Shown: positions 36,459 to 44,478 of the stretch, in pieces
Numbering within the stretch: position 1 is the stretch's first letter
Layout: each line of letters starts with the position of its first letter
Source: Methylophilaceae bacterium
Lineage (GTDB): Bacteria; Pseudomonadota; Gammaproteobacteria; Burkholderiales; Methylophilaceae
Direction of reading: 5' to 3'
Length of the DNA: 64,000 nucleotides
Assembly: GCA_013141125.1 (NCBI GenBank)
Contig: JABFRO010000003.1
Location: 110,458 to 174,457, forward strand
Notes under the pieces: generated by a model
What the model was told of the DNA's origin: nothing
What the model saw: the letters and a program-made list of their open reading frames with translations, nothing else
The model's database searches: none
Translations under genes and position numbers: made by a program

Positions 36459-36707
36459 ATGCGTAAATTAAACACCGAAGCCGAGTTTCAACAAGTCCTA
36501 CAGAAATATGAAGATGACCCAGCCTTTGCCACCATGGAAGGTTATCGGGATTACCGAAGCTTCAATATGTTTGTGGTGAGAGTTAACCGTTTTGTATCCA
36601 CCACGCGTTACCGTCTGAAATGTTTAATGCCATTTATTTTGGCATTTGGTGCCACCGTCATATTTGGCGAGATATTCAGTCAAATATTAGGTAAGTGGTT
36701 TTCATAA
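36459..36707 (+). CDS. Small single-pass membrane protein before the coupling protein gene
   Basis: 82 residues from the ATG at 36459 with GGAG 14 bp upstream; a GTG at 36426 is an alternative. Soluble helical N-terminus ('TEAEFQQVLQKYEDDPAFAT') and a C-terminal membrane segment 'CLMPFILAFGATVIFGEIFSQI'. Its stop overlaps the T4CP start (TAATG). Conjugation accessory by context. Confidence 0.6.
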   Translation: MRKLNTEAEFQQVLQKYEDDPAFATMEGYRDYRSFNMFVVRVNRFVSTTRYRLKCLMPFILAFGATVIFGEIFSQILGKWFS

Positions 36708-38962
36708 TGGCAACCTCAACCACCCAACTGTTATGGCGCTCACGGTTCTCAGTGCAATTACTGCACGACGGCAATAAACGCATTCTTTACTATGAAGATT
36801 TCGCAGTAGCCTCCATTGGCTTAGGTTTGATAGGCTTTGTTGCTGCAACCAGTGTGTCATGGTTAATCAATTTACCCATATTACCCAGACCTCCTGCCAC
36901 GGAATATGTAAGTCAGTCATACCTTAGCCATTTAGAGTATTGGTCTATGGGTTTCATCAATAATATTTTTCCAACACGTTTTGAGCATGAGGCATGGGTC
37001 TATTACCGCTATTTAGAAACATTGCAGCACTACCAACTGGATTACACCATTACCACAAGATTTCTGTTTGGGTTGTTAGCTGGTGCTGTTGGCTTTATTA
37101 AAGGTTTGCAACTGGTCTGGCAAAATCCCATCCAGCAACAATTTGAAGTCCACATGCAAGGCTTGCAGGTGCATGAGTTTAAAGTGGCTGAAACCAAGTT
37201 ATTGGCACACTTTAAAAATGAGCTGAAGAAATATGGTGCCTTCACCAGAATTTCCGACAACGTCGATTTATCCATGAAACGGGTGTTCAGTCACCATTTG
37301 ATATTTGGCGCATCAGGCACTGGTAAATCGCAATATATGGCAAGCGCCATCAAGAGTGCCATTGATAAGAAATTGAAGGTGGTGGTGTTAGACCCTAAAT
37401 ATGAGTTCACCAAAGCCTATTACAAGAAAGACGGCACCTGTGCCATTTTAGACCCCACCGATGCAAGAAGTCATGTCTGGGATATTGCCCGTGATTTGTA
37501 TTCCATTGGTCTTATTAAAAAATTAGCTGCCGCTATTATCCCCAGTAAAGGCAATGACCCGATGTGGTCAAATGCAGCACGTGCCATATTTGTAGGCATG
37601 ATAGTGTATTTGCGAGCCAGCTTTAAAGATGCGAAAGGTGTGCCTAACTATAACTGGCAAGATATAGCCGACATATTGGTATCCAGTCCTGAAGAACTCA
37701 TTCACATGATGCAGAACTATTACCCTGAAGCATTAAAACTGGTAGGTGAATTGAATGTAGAAACCAATCAAGTGCAGTCGAACGCCACCACCGCAGGCAT
37801 TATGATTAACCTGCTGTCATTTATGGGTGGACTGCGTGATTTAGCAAGGTTCTGGTATGTAGATGCCGACAAACCGCAGAAGAAAATTAGCCTATATCGC
37901 TTTATGACCGATAGCCATTACAAAATAAAGACCATATTTATTAAGCCTAACGATACCGAAGGTGAAATGAGCACCGGTATTATTAGAGCCATATTGGTGT
38001 ATTCCATTTCACTATTGGATAGCCCCAAGATACCCGATAGCAATACGCCCAGAGGCATGTTCTTTTTAGATGAATTCCAAGCCCCTGGGAAACTGGAAAC
38101 AGAAACAGGTCAACCCGTGATAGATAAGCTGGTAGATCGAGGCCGTTCAAAACAGTTCGGGTGCTACTTGGCTTCACAAACGGTATTACAACTCTATAAG
38201 GTTTATACCAAGGAAGATGTAGATAGCTGGCGTGAAACGACTTCTAATTTCATAATGACGGGTTCGCCCCTCGGGAAAAATTTAGATGAATTATCTGCTT
38301 TGTTAGGGGATCAATTTGTCGATAAATTGCATGTGTCTATGAGCTATGGCAATGGTGGCGCACCGAGCGCTAACCGCAATTATCAGGAACATTCTAAAAA
38401 AGCGATGTTACCCAGCCAATTAACCAGTAAGTTAGAAATCAGCGATACGCATATCCGATATTTGGCTTTGTTCAGGGGAATACCTGACGCCTACATACTG
38501 GAAAAGCCATTTATAAATATCCCAGAAATCCACCCGATTTGGATTGAAAGGCCGCAGCTTGAAACCACGGTCAATCTTAACTCACGAGTGAAAATCTTAT
38601 TAACTACACAAATGGCTGGTGGGCAAATGGCAGGCGGTCAAACCATCGCGAATGAAACCACAGCACCAGAAGTGGCTAAAAATTTAGTTGAGGAATTTGA
38701 CGAAGAATCTGGTGAGATTGGTATGTGGGTTGATACTGGTCAACACATGGACGAAATGAGTAAGGAAGAGCGAGAATTTAGCGAAGAAGACGAGAATGTC
38801 GCCGGTGACGTTGTTAAGGGAATGGTGACTGAACCTATGATTGACTCACATGGCATCTCTACCATTTTGGACTTACTGGTAAAAATCACCGAGAAAACCA
38901 ACAATCCGCAGTCGAATAAAACACTGCAAAAATATATGATGAGCGCGAAGCGTCAGATTTGA
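36707..38962 (+). CDS. traD: Type IV coupling protein (TraD/TrwB-like)
   Basis: ATPase that hands the relaxase-DNA complex to a type IV secretion channel. 751 residues from the ATG at 36707. Two N-terminal membrane segments (about 25-50 and 112-135) are followed by Walker A 'FGASGTGKSQYMASAIKSA' near 201, 'VVVLDPKYEFTKAYYKK', Walker B 'RGMFFLDEFQAPGK' near 452 and 'DRGRSKQFGCYLASQTV'. The acidic C-terminal tail ('EEFDEESGEIGM', 'EEREFSEEDENVAGD') is typical of tails that contact the relaxosome. It is separated from the relaxase by the CBASS cassette. Confidence 0.9.
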   Translation: MATSTTQLLWRSRFSVQLLHDGNKRILYYEDFAVASIGLGLIGFVAATSVSWLINLPILPRPPATEYVSQSYLSHLEYWSMGFINNIFPTRFEHEAWVYYRYLETLQHYQLDYTITTRFLFGLLAGAVGFIKGLQLVWQNPIQQQFEVHMQGLQVHEFKVAETKLLAHFKNELKKYGAFTRISDNVDLSMKRVFSHHLIFGASGTGKSQYMASAIKSAIDKKLKVVVLDPKYEFTKAYYKKDGTCAILDPTDARSHVWDIARDLYSIGLIKKLAAAIIPSKGNDPMWSNAARAIFVGMIVYLRASFKDAKGVPNYNWQDIADILVSSPEELIHMMQNYYPEALKLVGELNVETNQVQSNATTAGIMINLLSFMGGLRDLARFWYVDADKPQKKISLYRFMTDSHYKIKTIFIKPNDTEGEMSTGIIRAILVYSISLLDSPKIPDSNTPRGMFFLDEFQAPGKLETETGQPVIDKLVDRGRSKQFGCYLASQTVLQLYKVYTKEDVDSWRETTSNFIMTGSPLGKNLDELSALLGDQFVDKLHVSMSYGNGGAPSANRNYQEHSKKAMLPSQLTSKLEISDTHIRYLALFRGIPDAYILEKPFINIPEIHPIWIERPQLETTVNLNSRVKILLTTQMAGGQMAGGQTIANETTAPEVAKNLVEEFDEESGEIGMWVDTGQHMDEMSKEEREFSEEDENVAGDVVKGMVTEPMIDSHGISTILDLLVKITEKTNNPQSNKTLQKYMMSAKRQI

Positions 38963-39012
38963 ATTGACAGATAATTGAGGCAAATAGTTAACCTTCAACA
39001 AGCCTTGCTGAC

Positions 39013-39720
39013 TCACTGAAGCAGCCTATACACCACCAGCAATAAGCCACCCCCACAAAACACAGCCCCAGACCAAACAGCCAAATCTCTCAGCACTCGC
39101 GCCATAGTCCAGATGTTATTAACGGCAATCGTATGTTGCTTCAAATACTCGGTGGTCATTTTCTTGAAAATCACAGGCAATATTTCACTCGCCGCTTTGC
39201 CTATAATATCCTTGGATTGTTCCTTAACTAATTTTTTTGCGTCACTTAAGGCCAGCACAATCTCATTGGCTCGATTTAAAACGTCCTCATGTTTTTGCAT
39301 GGCCAACATTAAGCTGTTTTCATGTGTGGCTAACAATTTGATGTTCTCATTCGCACTCATAGTGAGCTGATGGCTAATTTCACCCACTTCACGTATTTTA
39401 TCCGCCAGCACCGCATTTAATTGTTTCAATAAACTTTCAGAAAATCCCTTGTAGATAATTTCAATGGCGGCCAATTGCTCAATCACCTGATTATCAAAAC
39501 TAGCCTCAAATTGTATTAACCTAGCATTGGTATTTTGCAACACATTAGAAGACAACATTAACAAGATAAAAAGGTGATGTATCTCCTCATTATCACGAGC
39601 ACCCATCTTGTTATAAAACTCACGAAGAATCACCTTGTCGCTTTCATTCTGTATTTTATCAAAAACAGAATCCATGTTTTTAAAGTCATCATATTCAGCA
39701 CCAAACATTCCAACATTCAT
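39013..39720 (-). CDS. Hypothetical tail-anchored coiled-coil protein, 235 aa
   Basis: Not recognised. Long helical, heptad-like region (about 60-190, 'QLAAIEIIYKGFSESLLKQL', 'LLATHENSLMLAMQKHEDVL') and a C-terminal membrane segment 'LAVWSGAVFCGGGLLLVVYRL'. Starts just left of a perfect 22-bp palindrome. The shape recalls MobB/TraK-like membrane accessory proteins of mobilisation regions; this is inference. Confidence 0.55.
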   Translation of the reverse strand: MNVGMFGAEYDDFKNMDSVFDKIQNESDKVILREFYNKMGARDNEEIHHLFILLMLSSNVLQNTNARLIQFEASFDNQVIEQLAAIEIIYKGFSESLLKQLNAVLADKIREVGEISHQLTMSANENIKLLATHENSLMLAMQKHEDVLNRANEIVLALSDAKKLVKEQSKDIIGKAASEILPVIFKKMTTEYLKQHTIAVNNIWTMARVLRDLAVWSGAVFCGGGLLLVVYRLLQ

Positions 39721-39730
39721 GATTCACCAC

Positions 39731-39752
39731 TTCTATTATTATAATAATAGAA
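39731..39752. promoter_or_regulatory. Perfect 22-bp palindrome (operator candidate)
   Basis: TTCTATTATTA followed at once by its reverse complement, between the divergent genes 39013-39720 and 39899-40756. Related words occur at 39876-39889 (CTTATAATAATAG, at the start of the next gene's RBS region) and 42061-42076 (CTATTAAGTAATAATAG), just upstream of the ArdC gene. It looks like a binding site of one regulator controlling three genes. Confidence 0.6.
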
Positions 39753-39898
39753 CCTATCAGCAATAATTGAAAAAGCAATGGCTGTTGAATTTATTAGTTC
39801 TTTTATTTTTCTTTAATTATCATTTTATTTTTATGGGCTGGCTATTGACGTTCATTTTTAATCTGTTATTTATTACTTATAATAATAGGAGATTGGAA

Positions 39899-40756
39899 AT
39901 GTCGAATGAATTGTTAGCAACATGGGGAATCATTAAAGTAGGTGAACAGGATGGCGTGACCATTAGTTCAGATATGCAGAACAACCGATACTTAGTTGAA
40001 ATGCCCAACAAGTATGATTTAACCCACACCTTCAAAAAGTATGAGCGTGTTGAATTCAAGCAAAACCCTGAGGCTTTGGATAAGGCTAATAATGTCGTTT
40101 ACGCGACTAAGACGGTCTTTGACTTAGGCGAAGCCGATATTAAGCAGTTCATGGCGGATGTGACTAAAACTAGGCAAGTGAATAAGGAAATGATGACCGA
40201 AAGGGAAATGTTCACCACGGCTATCAGTTTTGACCATAATCCACAGGAGATTGTGTATACGGGCATACCATTACAAGCCAAGCGTGACGAGCATAATGCG
40301 ATTATCAAGAACGAAGCAGGCAAAGCCATACAAACGCCAGGTTATGTGAAGGGTGAGATTTTAGCCGCAGGTAAATACTTGGTTGCCATGATGAGCGAGC
40401 GCAACCACACCGCAGAAAAAGGTGTTGTCCATCTCATTGAAACGTCCAAGTTTTTAAAATTAGAAGACTACAAAAAGCCTGATAGATTACTCGCTGTATG
40501 GGATAGGTTAGGCATTGACCCCGTTGCAGATGTTGACAATCTTGAAATAAAACGCGGTATTCATAAGTACATCTCCTTCAATGAAAGTGGCTTGGTCAAA
40601 GCAATCAACCACACCTATACCAAAGACGTGAAGCAAACCAATGCTGTAGAAAATTCCGTTGTCGCAAACCAACCAATTGAAGCAGAAAAAGCAGCCCCAG
40701 AAAAATCACCAGTCAAACCAAAGCCCAAAAGCAAACAACCTGAAATGGTGAGATAA
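39899..40756 (+). CDS. Hypothetical protein, 285 aa
   Basis: Not recognised. The ATG at 39899 has a good RBS (AATAGGAGATTGG). An in-frame upstream extension from 39767 would add a hydrophobic stretch ('WLLNLLVLLFFFNYHFIFMGW'), but lacks an RBS. The product is soluble, with 'TKTRQVNKEMMTEREMF' helices and a proline/lysine-rich C-terminus ('EKSPVKPKPKSKQPEM'). It converges with the ArdC gene. A conjugation or anti-defence role is possible by context only. Confidence 0.55.
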   Translation: MSNELLATWGIIKVGEQDGVTISSDMQNNRYLVEMPNKYDLTHTFKKYERVEFKQNPEALDKANNVVYATKTVFDLGEADIKQFMADVTKTRQVNKEMMTEREMFTTAISFDHNPQEIVYTGIPLQAKRDEHNAIIKNEAGKAIQTPGYVKGEILAAGKYLVAMMSERNHTAEKGVVHLIETSKFLKLEDYKKPDRLLAVWDRLGIDPVADVDNLEIKRGIHKYISFNESGLVKAINHTYTKDVKQTNAVENSVVANQPIEAEKAAPEKSPVKPKPKSKQPEMVR

Positions 40757-40784
40757 ACAATGCCCCATTACTGGGGCATAGCCT

Positions 40785-42056
40785 TTACATACTCATTGCA
40801 AACTCTCGTTTTACAGCAGGTAAACCCTTAGGCACCACTACTGCTTTTAAATCGGTTTTAGCCACTTGTTGCAAGAGCAAATCAGCTTTGTAGGCGGCTC
40901 TTTGCTCATGTTGGTAATTGACGGATTTTTCTGCTTGGCTGGCGGCTTTGAAGATGTAGTTTTTATCTTCGTTAAGAGCGCCTAACCATGACTTTAGATA
41001 AGCGACATTATTTTCGTGTTGAGTAGCATCGTAAGGGATGCCTAAGTCAGCACTCATTAAAACACTGCTAATCTCAGCGACCAGCTCTTCTTTGGCATAA
41101 GACTTGGAACCGAAGCCACCACTGCTTAAATCACGACCCAAGGCTTTACCCGTGGAATGGCTTATTTCGTGTAATAGCGTGCCGTAGTAATCGTTACCCG
41201 TTCTAAATAACTCTTTAGGTGGCATAGTAATGGCATGATTGGCAGGGGAATAAAAAGCTCTGCCTTTGTTGACCTCGTTATAGGTTAAACCAGTCTTTAC
41301 TATCATGGCTTGCAGATGGGTTTCAGCTTCTTCGTGTGGAAAGAAGGTGTATGTTTTAGCTTGCAGCGGTTTCATATTGGTAATTTGTGTGGCATTAAAC
41401 ACATTGCCTGAATGGGCTTGCATCCATATCTTGGGTGCTGCGTCACCAGCTTTTACATTTTCAACAGGCTTTGGATCTGCCTCGTTATCATTAGTCTCAT
41501 CAGCTGATTTGAATGACACTTGCACGGCTTTAAACACTGGAATGGCTTTTGAGCCTTTGATGATGTGCATGGCTTCAAGGCGGTTATTCAAGCCTTTAGC
41601 CTCTAACTCCTGAAATGACTTTTCTAGCGGCGCTAGCCTCTGGTCAAATTCTGCTTGTGTGATTGCCTTAGCTTCCAACTTCTCAGACAAATCGTTCAGT
41701 TCAAACACGTTTTTGGCACGGGTCTTTTCCATCTCTGCAATGTTGTTGTAAGTGTAGAAGCGATTGTCCACAAAATCAGCACTCATTAGCGAGATGACAT
41801 TGATGCCTTTATACACGGTGCCAGTGGCAGGGTTCACTGGACGCTCATTACAAGAAAACCAAGGCTTATTCCATTGGTCATCAGGATTGGCTTCCATGTG
41901 ACTAATCATCTCCTCAATTCTAATTTTGACTTTATCGGTGAGTTCTTGTCGATAATCTTTCTTATCTTCTTTTAATGCTATTTTCTTTTTATATTGTTTT
42001 ACTTGTTTATTGCTTTCATCTTGTTTTATATTTGATTGTTCATAAGTCATATCCAT
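40785..42056 (-). CDS. ardC: ArdC-like anti-restriction protein (ssDNA-binding plus zincin domain)
   Basis: 423 residues. N-terminal DUF1738/ArdC-N region with 'RIEEMISHMEANPDDQWNKPW' and 'NPATGTVYKGINVISLMSA', and a C-terminal metallopeptidase-like domain with 'YYGTLLHEISHSTGKALGR' (HExxH near 295) and the third-ligand stretch 'YAKEELVAEISSVLMSADLG'. An insert of about 80 residues (charged, around 105-190) separates the two halves. ArdC proteins shield incoming single-stranded DNA from restriction during conjugation. The upstream site at 42061 resembles the 39731 palindrome, which suggests control on entry. Confidence 0.88.
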   Translation of the reverse strand: MDMTYEQSNIKQDESNKQVKQYKKKIALKEDKKDYRQELTDKVKIRIEEMISHMEANPDDQWNKPWFSCNERPVNPATGTVYKGINVISLMSADFVDNRFYTYNNIAEMEKTRAKNVFELNDLSEKLEAKAITQAEFDQRLAPLEKSFQELEAKGLNNRLEAMHIIKGSKAIPVFKAVQVSFKSADETNDNEADPKPVENVKAGDAAPKIWMQAHSGNVFNATQITNMKPLQAKTYTFFPHEEAETHLQAMIVKTGLTYNEVNKGRAFYSPANHAITMPPKELFRTGNDYYGTLLHEISHSTGKALGRDLSSGGFGSKSYAKEELVAEISSVLMSADLGIPYDATQHENNVAYLKSWLGALNEDKNYIFKAASQAEKSVNYQHEQRAAYKADLLLQQVAKTDLKAVVVPKGLPAVKREFAMSM

Positions 42057-42257
42057 TATCCTATTAAGTAATAATAGTTATAGCATAAAATTTCTCAATG
42101 TCAAATTATGAAAGTCAAATTCGTCTGTATTAGTGTGGTTTATTAAATACGAAATATATTAATAAATAACAATAATTAAATAAAATAAAACAGTAGACGT
42201 TCTATATAAAAGGAGTAGTGTACATACATCACATAAACATTAAAGAGAACTTATTAA

Positions 42258-42470
42258 ATGAATAACGATATTGAAAACCTGAATAAAACATTACATTCAA
42301 TTCAATTTGCAATTAGTGATTTAAGAGAAGTTGTAAAAACAAATAACCTTTTATTGGTTGAATTAGTGATGACTTCACTTGAAACTTTAAATAAAGAAGC
42401 AGCCAAGATTAAAAACCTGATTTTTATTTTAGAGGGGGAGTTACCATACGAAGGTAATGAGTCAAATTGA
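42258..42470 (+). CDS. Small hypothetical protein, 70 aa
   Basis: Not recognised. Helical, coiled-coil-like ('ISDLREVVKTNNLLLVELVM', 'LETLNKEAAKIKNLIFIL'). First of five tightly spaced rightward genes at the right end of the island, reading toward attR. Confidence 0.5.
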   Translation: MNNDIENLNKTLHSIQFAISDLREVVKTNNLLLVELVMTSLETLNKEAAKIKNLIFILEGELPYEGNESN

Positions 42471-42499
42471 AGACCCGTCACGCGTTGGAGAAAAATCAC

Positions 42500-42727
42500 A
42501 TGTCAGCTCATTTGCAGTTCAAAGAGAAAATTACTAAGCCAAAGTTTGAAGAAAAGTTGATTGAAGAATTTGGTTCTGAAGGATTGGTGAGAAGCCCTTA
42601 TACAGAAGACGGCCAACGGTTGAGCTTGTTCTATAAAGATGACTTTCATATCGCCACACATACCAGAGGCACAGGCTGGATATTTACCAGTGCTTATGAC
42701 AAATTTAAACCACTACCAAGAGAATAA
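42500..42727 (+). CDS. Small hypothetical protein, 75 aa
   Basis: Not recognised. The ATG at 42500 has GGAG 10 bp upstream; a TTG at 42467 overlapping the previous stop is possible. Contains 'LSLFYKDDFHIATHTRGTGW', likely a small alpha/beta fold. Next start follows 2 bp after the stop. Confidence 0.5.
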   Translation: MSAHLQFKEKITKPKFEEKLIEEFGSEGLVRSPYTEDGQRLSLFYKDDFHIATHTRGTGWIFTSAYDKFKPLPRE

Positions 42728-42729
42728 CG

Positions 42730-42930
42730 ATGACGATTACAGCGCTACAGATAGACGATTTTGCAGAAGATGCATTGAATACTGCTTGCCTTGCCATTCA
42801 AACAAGACTGGGAGTTGATGACGGTGGCTTTGCATCCATGTTTTTCAGTGACAATGAAGTTAAAAGCAAATTCATCGAATACATTAAAGCTGAAATTCAC
42901 AATTATGGTATTTCCTATACAGAAGACTAA
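42730..42930 (+). CDS. Small acidic hypothetical protein, 66 aa
   Basis: Not recognised. Acidic, helical ('LQIDDFAEDALNTACLAIQT'). Spaced by 2 bp from both neighbours, so very likely translationally coupled with them. Confidence 0.5.
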   Translation: MTITALQIDDFAEDALNTACLAIQTRLGVDDGGFASMFFSDNEVKSKFIEYIKAEIHNYGISYTED

Positions 42931-42932
42931 TC

Positions 42933-43193
42933 ATGAACACTCAATTACTCTACATATTATTACTTAGCAGATACCCAACATTTAGCTTTGCCATAGTCGG
43001 TAAGGCTGAATCTGGTATTGACGATGCAGATGTTCCAGACCAGCTTATATCACTTGGGTTTGAAGATATGAGCATTATTGACCCATTCAGTTCAAGTTGT
43101 GGCAGGTTCAGTGTCAAGCCAAGCGAGGCATACGGTTTAAGCGAACAGGATGCCCTTCTAATCAAAGAACATAACAAAGTGAGCCTAGCGTAA
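42933..43193 (+). CDS. Small hypothetical protein, 86 aa
   Basis: Not recognised. A hydrophobic N-terminus ('LLYILLLSRYPTFSFAIVG') may be a buried helix or a weak signal; the rest is soluble with two Asp-rich turns. Overlaps the next start by 1 bp. Confidence 0.5.
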   Translation: MNTQLLYILLLSRYPTFSFAIVGKAESGIDDADVPDQLISLGFEDMSIIDPFSSSCGRFSVKPSEAYGLSEQDALLIKEHNKVSLA

Positions 43194-43465
43194 TGGAATT
43201 AGGACAATTAGTGATTACAGCCACCTTAAAAGAGCATTGTGACGCGCACCAGCTTAATATAACGCCATTCATTGACCAATATGCTTATAAGCAGTGGGGT
43301 GAGTTAAGTTTGGATGATATAGCCGCGAATAACGATGAGCTGAATGAGGTGGCTGGGCATGTGCTGGGTAAGTACAACCTGCCTACGGGTGAGGATATTT
43401 ACATTGAGACTTCTTGGAGTGACGTTGAGCGATATACGGTGGTTATGTTTTGTGGGGAGAGATAA
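43193..43465 (+). CDS. Small hypothetical protein, 90 aa
   Basis: Not recognised. Acidic ('ELSLDDIAANNDELNEVAGH') with a C-terminal 'DIYIETSWSDVERYTVVMF'. Last gene of the island; about 60 bp separate it from the terminator near attR. Confidence 0.5.
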   Translation: MELGQLVITATLKEHCDAHQLNITPFIDQYAYKQWGELSLDDIAANNDELNEVAGHVLGKYNLPTGEDIYIETSWSDVERYTVVMFCGER

Positions 43466-43530
43466 GGATGTTGCCTATGTTTTGGCGTTGCCTTTACGTT
43501 GCCTATGAGAATTGTAGGCACATAAGAAAA

Positions 43531-43554
43531 AAGGCTCCCATCGCTGGAAGCCTT
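43531..43554. terminator. Terminator at right end of the island
   Basis: Stem AAGGCT/AGCCTT (43531-43536 with 43549-43554) with inner CCA/TGG pairs. T-rich on both sides, so it can end the small-gene operon rightward and the tRNA-Lys transcript leftward, where it replaces the terminator now left at 6139-6167. Confidence 0.7.
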
Positions 43555-43562
43555 TTAGATAT

Positions 43563-43638
43563 TGGTAGGGCGTGCGGGGATCGAACCCACGACAAACGGA
43601 TTAAAAGTCCGCTGCTCTACCAGCTGAGCTAACGCCCC
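43563..43638 (-). tRNA. tRNA-Lys (TTT), rebuilt at attR
   Basis: Cloverleaf with 5' GGGGCGT, D-arm 'AGCTCAGCTGGTAGAGC', anticodon loop CTTTTAA (TTT), T-loop TTCGATC and encoded CCA. The 5' part is chromosomal and the 3' part from 43611 leftward comes from the island (attR core 43568-43611). The island-supplied acceptor strand reads ACGCCCT, giving a G1-U72 pair where the displaced original end at 6199 gives G1-C72. Confidence 0.95.
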
Positions 43639-43884
43639 TGAAAGGGTTTCTCTTGCGATACTTTGTGTGAGAAGCGCGCCATTATCCTGAAAAGAAGTTG
43701 TTTCGTCAATCAAAAGCTAGGCCAGGTAGTAAATTCATTTGCCGTTAAAGTGCTTCGAGCTTGATGGAGCTTAAAGTTGCTAGGCTGCCAAGCACTGTTT
43801 GAATAAAACAAACTTGCGGCACAATTGTAGAACATCGCATAATGACCAAACTTTAGGGGTGTATTTAATTTGGAGTATTTTGAT

Positions 43885-44394
43885 ATGGGTAAAGTGGTTG
43901 AAGTGGAAAAAGATATGGCCAAAATTCAGCAGGGCGTTTTGCTGCATGGTTGCAATACTAAAGGTGTGATGGGTATGGGTGGGGCATTGGCCTTGCGTTC
44001 GGCGTTCCCGGCTATTTTCCCTCCTTATAAATCTTATTGCCAGATTGCCGCCAAAATGGGGCGCAATATTTTGGGCAGAGTGATTGAGGTGCAAATTGAT
44101 GATAAAGATCTTTATGTACTCAGCGGCCTTACACAAGTGGATTATGGCGTGGATGGCAAGGTATATGCCGACATTGCAGCCATAGAAAAAGTGGTGAATC
44201 ATGCGGCAGGATTTGCGAGTTTTCTAAAAATCCCACTTTACATGCCCAAAATTGGCTGCGGACATGGTGGTTTGAAATGGGCTGAAGTGCTGCCGATTAT
44301 CGAAAAAGCCGCTAAAGATCACAAGACGGATATTTTTGTGTGCAATAAACCCAAGCAGTTTATATCCGGTAGCGAGCCGTATGACGAAGATTGA
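43885..44394 (+). CDS. Macro domain protein (ADP-ribose binding/hydrolase)
   Basis: 169 residues from the ATG at 43885 (GGAG 9 bp before). Macro domain hallmarks are 'LLHGCNTKGVMGMGGALAL', the GxGGALA-type ADP-ribose loop near residues 28-40, and 'YMPKIGCGHGGLKWAEV' near 120-135. Probably ADP-ribosyl or Appr-1''-P hydrolase of the YmdB/Poa1-like type, acting in the cytosol. First chromosomal gene beyond the island; 247 bp between it and the tRNA show nothing else. Confidence 0.85.
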   Translation: MGKVVEVEKDMAKIQQGVLLHGCNTKGVMGMGGALALRSAFPAIFPPYKSYCQIAAKMGRNILGRVIEVQIDDKDLYVLSGLTQVDYGVDGKVYADIAAIEKVVNHAAGFASFLKIPLYMPKIGCGHGGLKWAEVLPIIEKAAKDHKTDIFVCNKPKQFISGSEPYDED

Positions 44395-44478
44395 TGCTTT
44401 GGCGTAATGCCAGTCACCCCAGCTTTTTATTAACCGCACAGTTGCGCGTTTATCCAACCCGGACTGTTGAATTTATCT

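Noticed and set aside
43638-43880. Additional gene between tRNA-Lys and the macro domain gene
   Set aside because: No frame with an RBS or recognisable product; only the tRNA 5' flank is seen.
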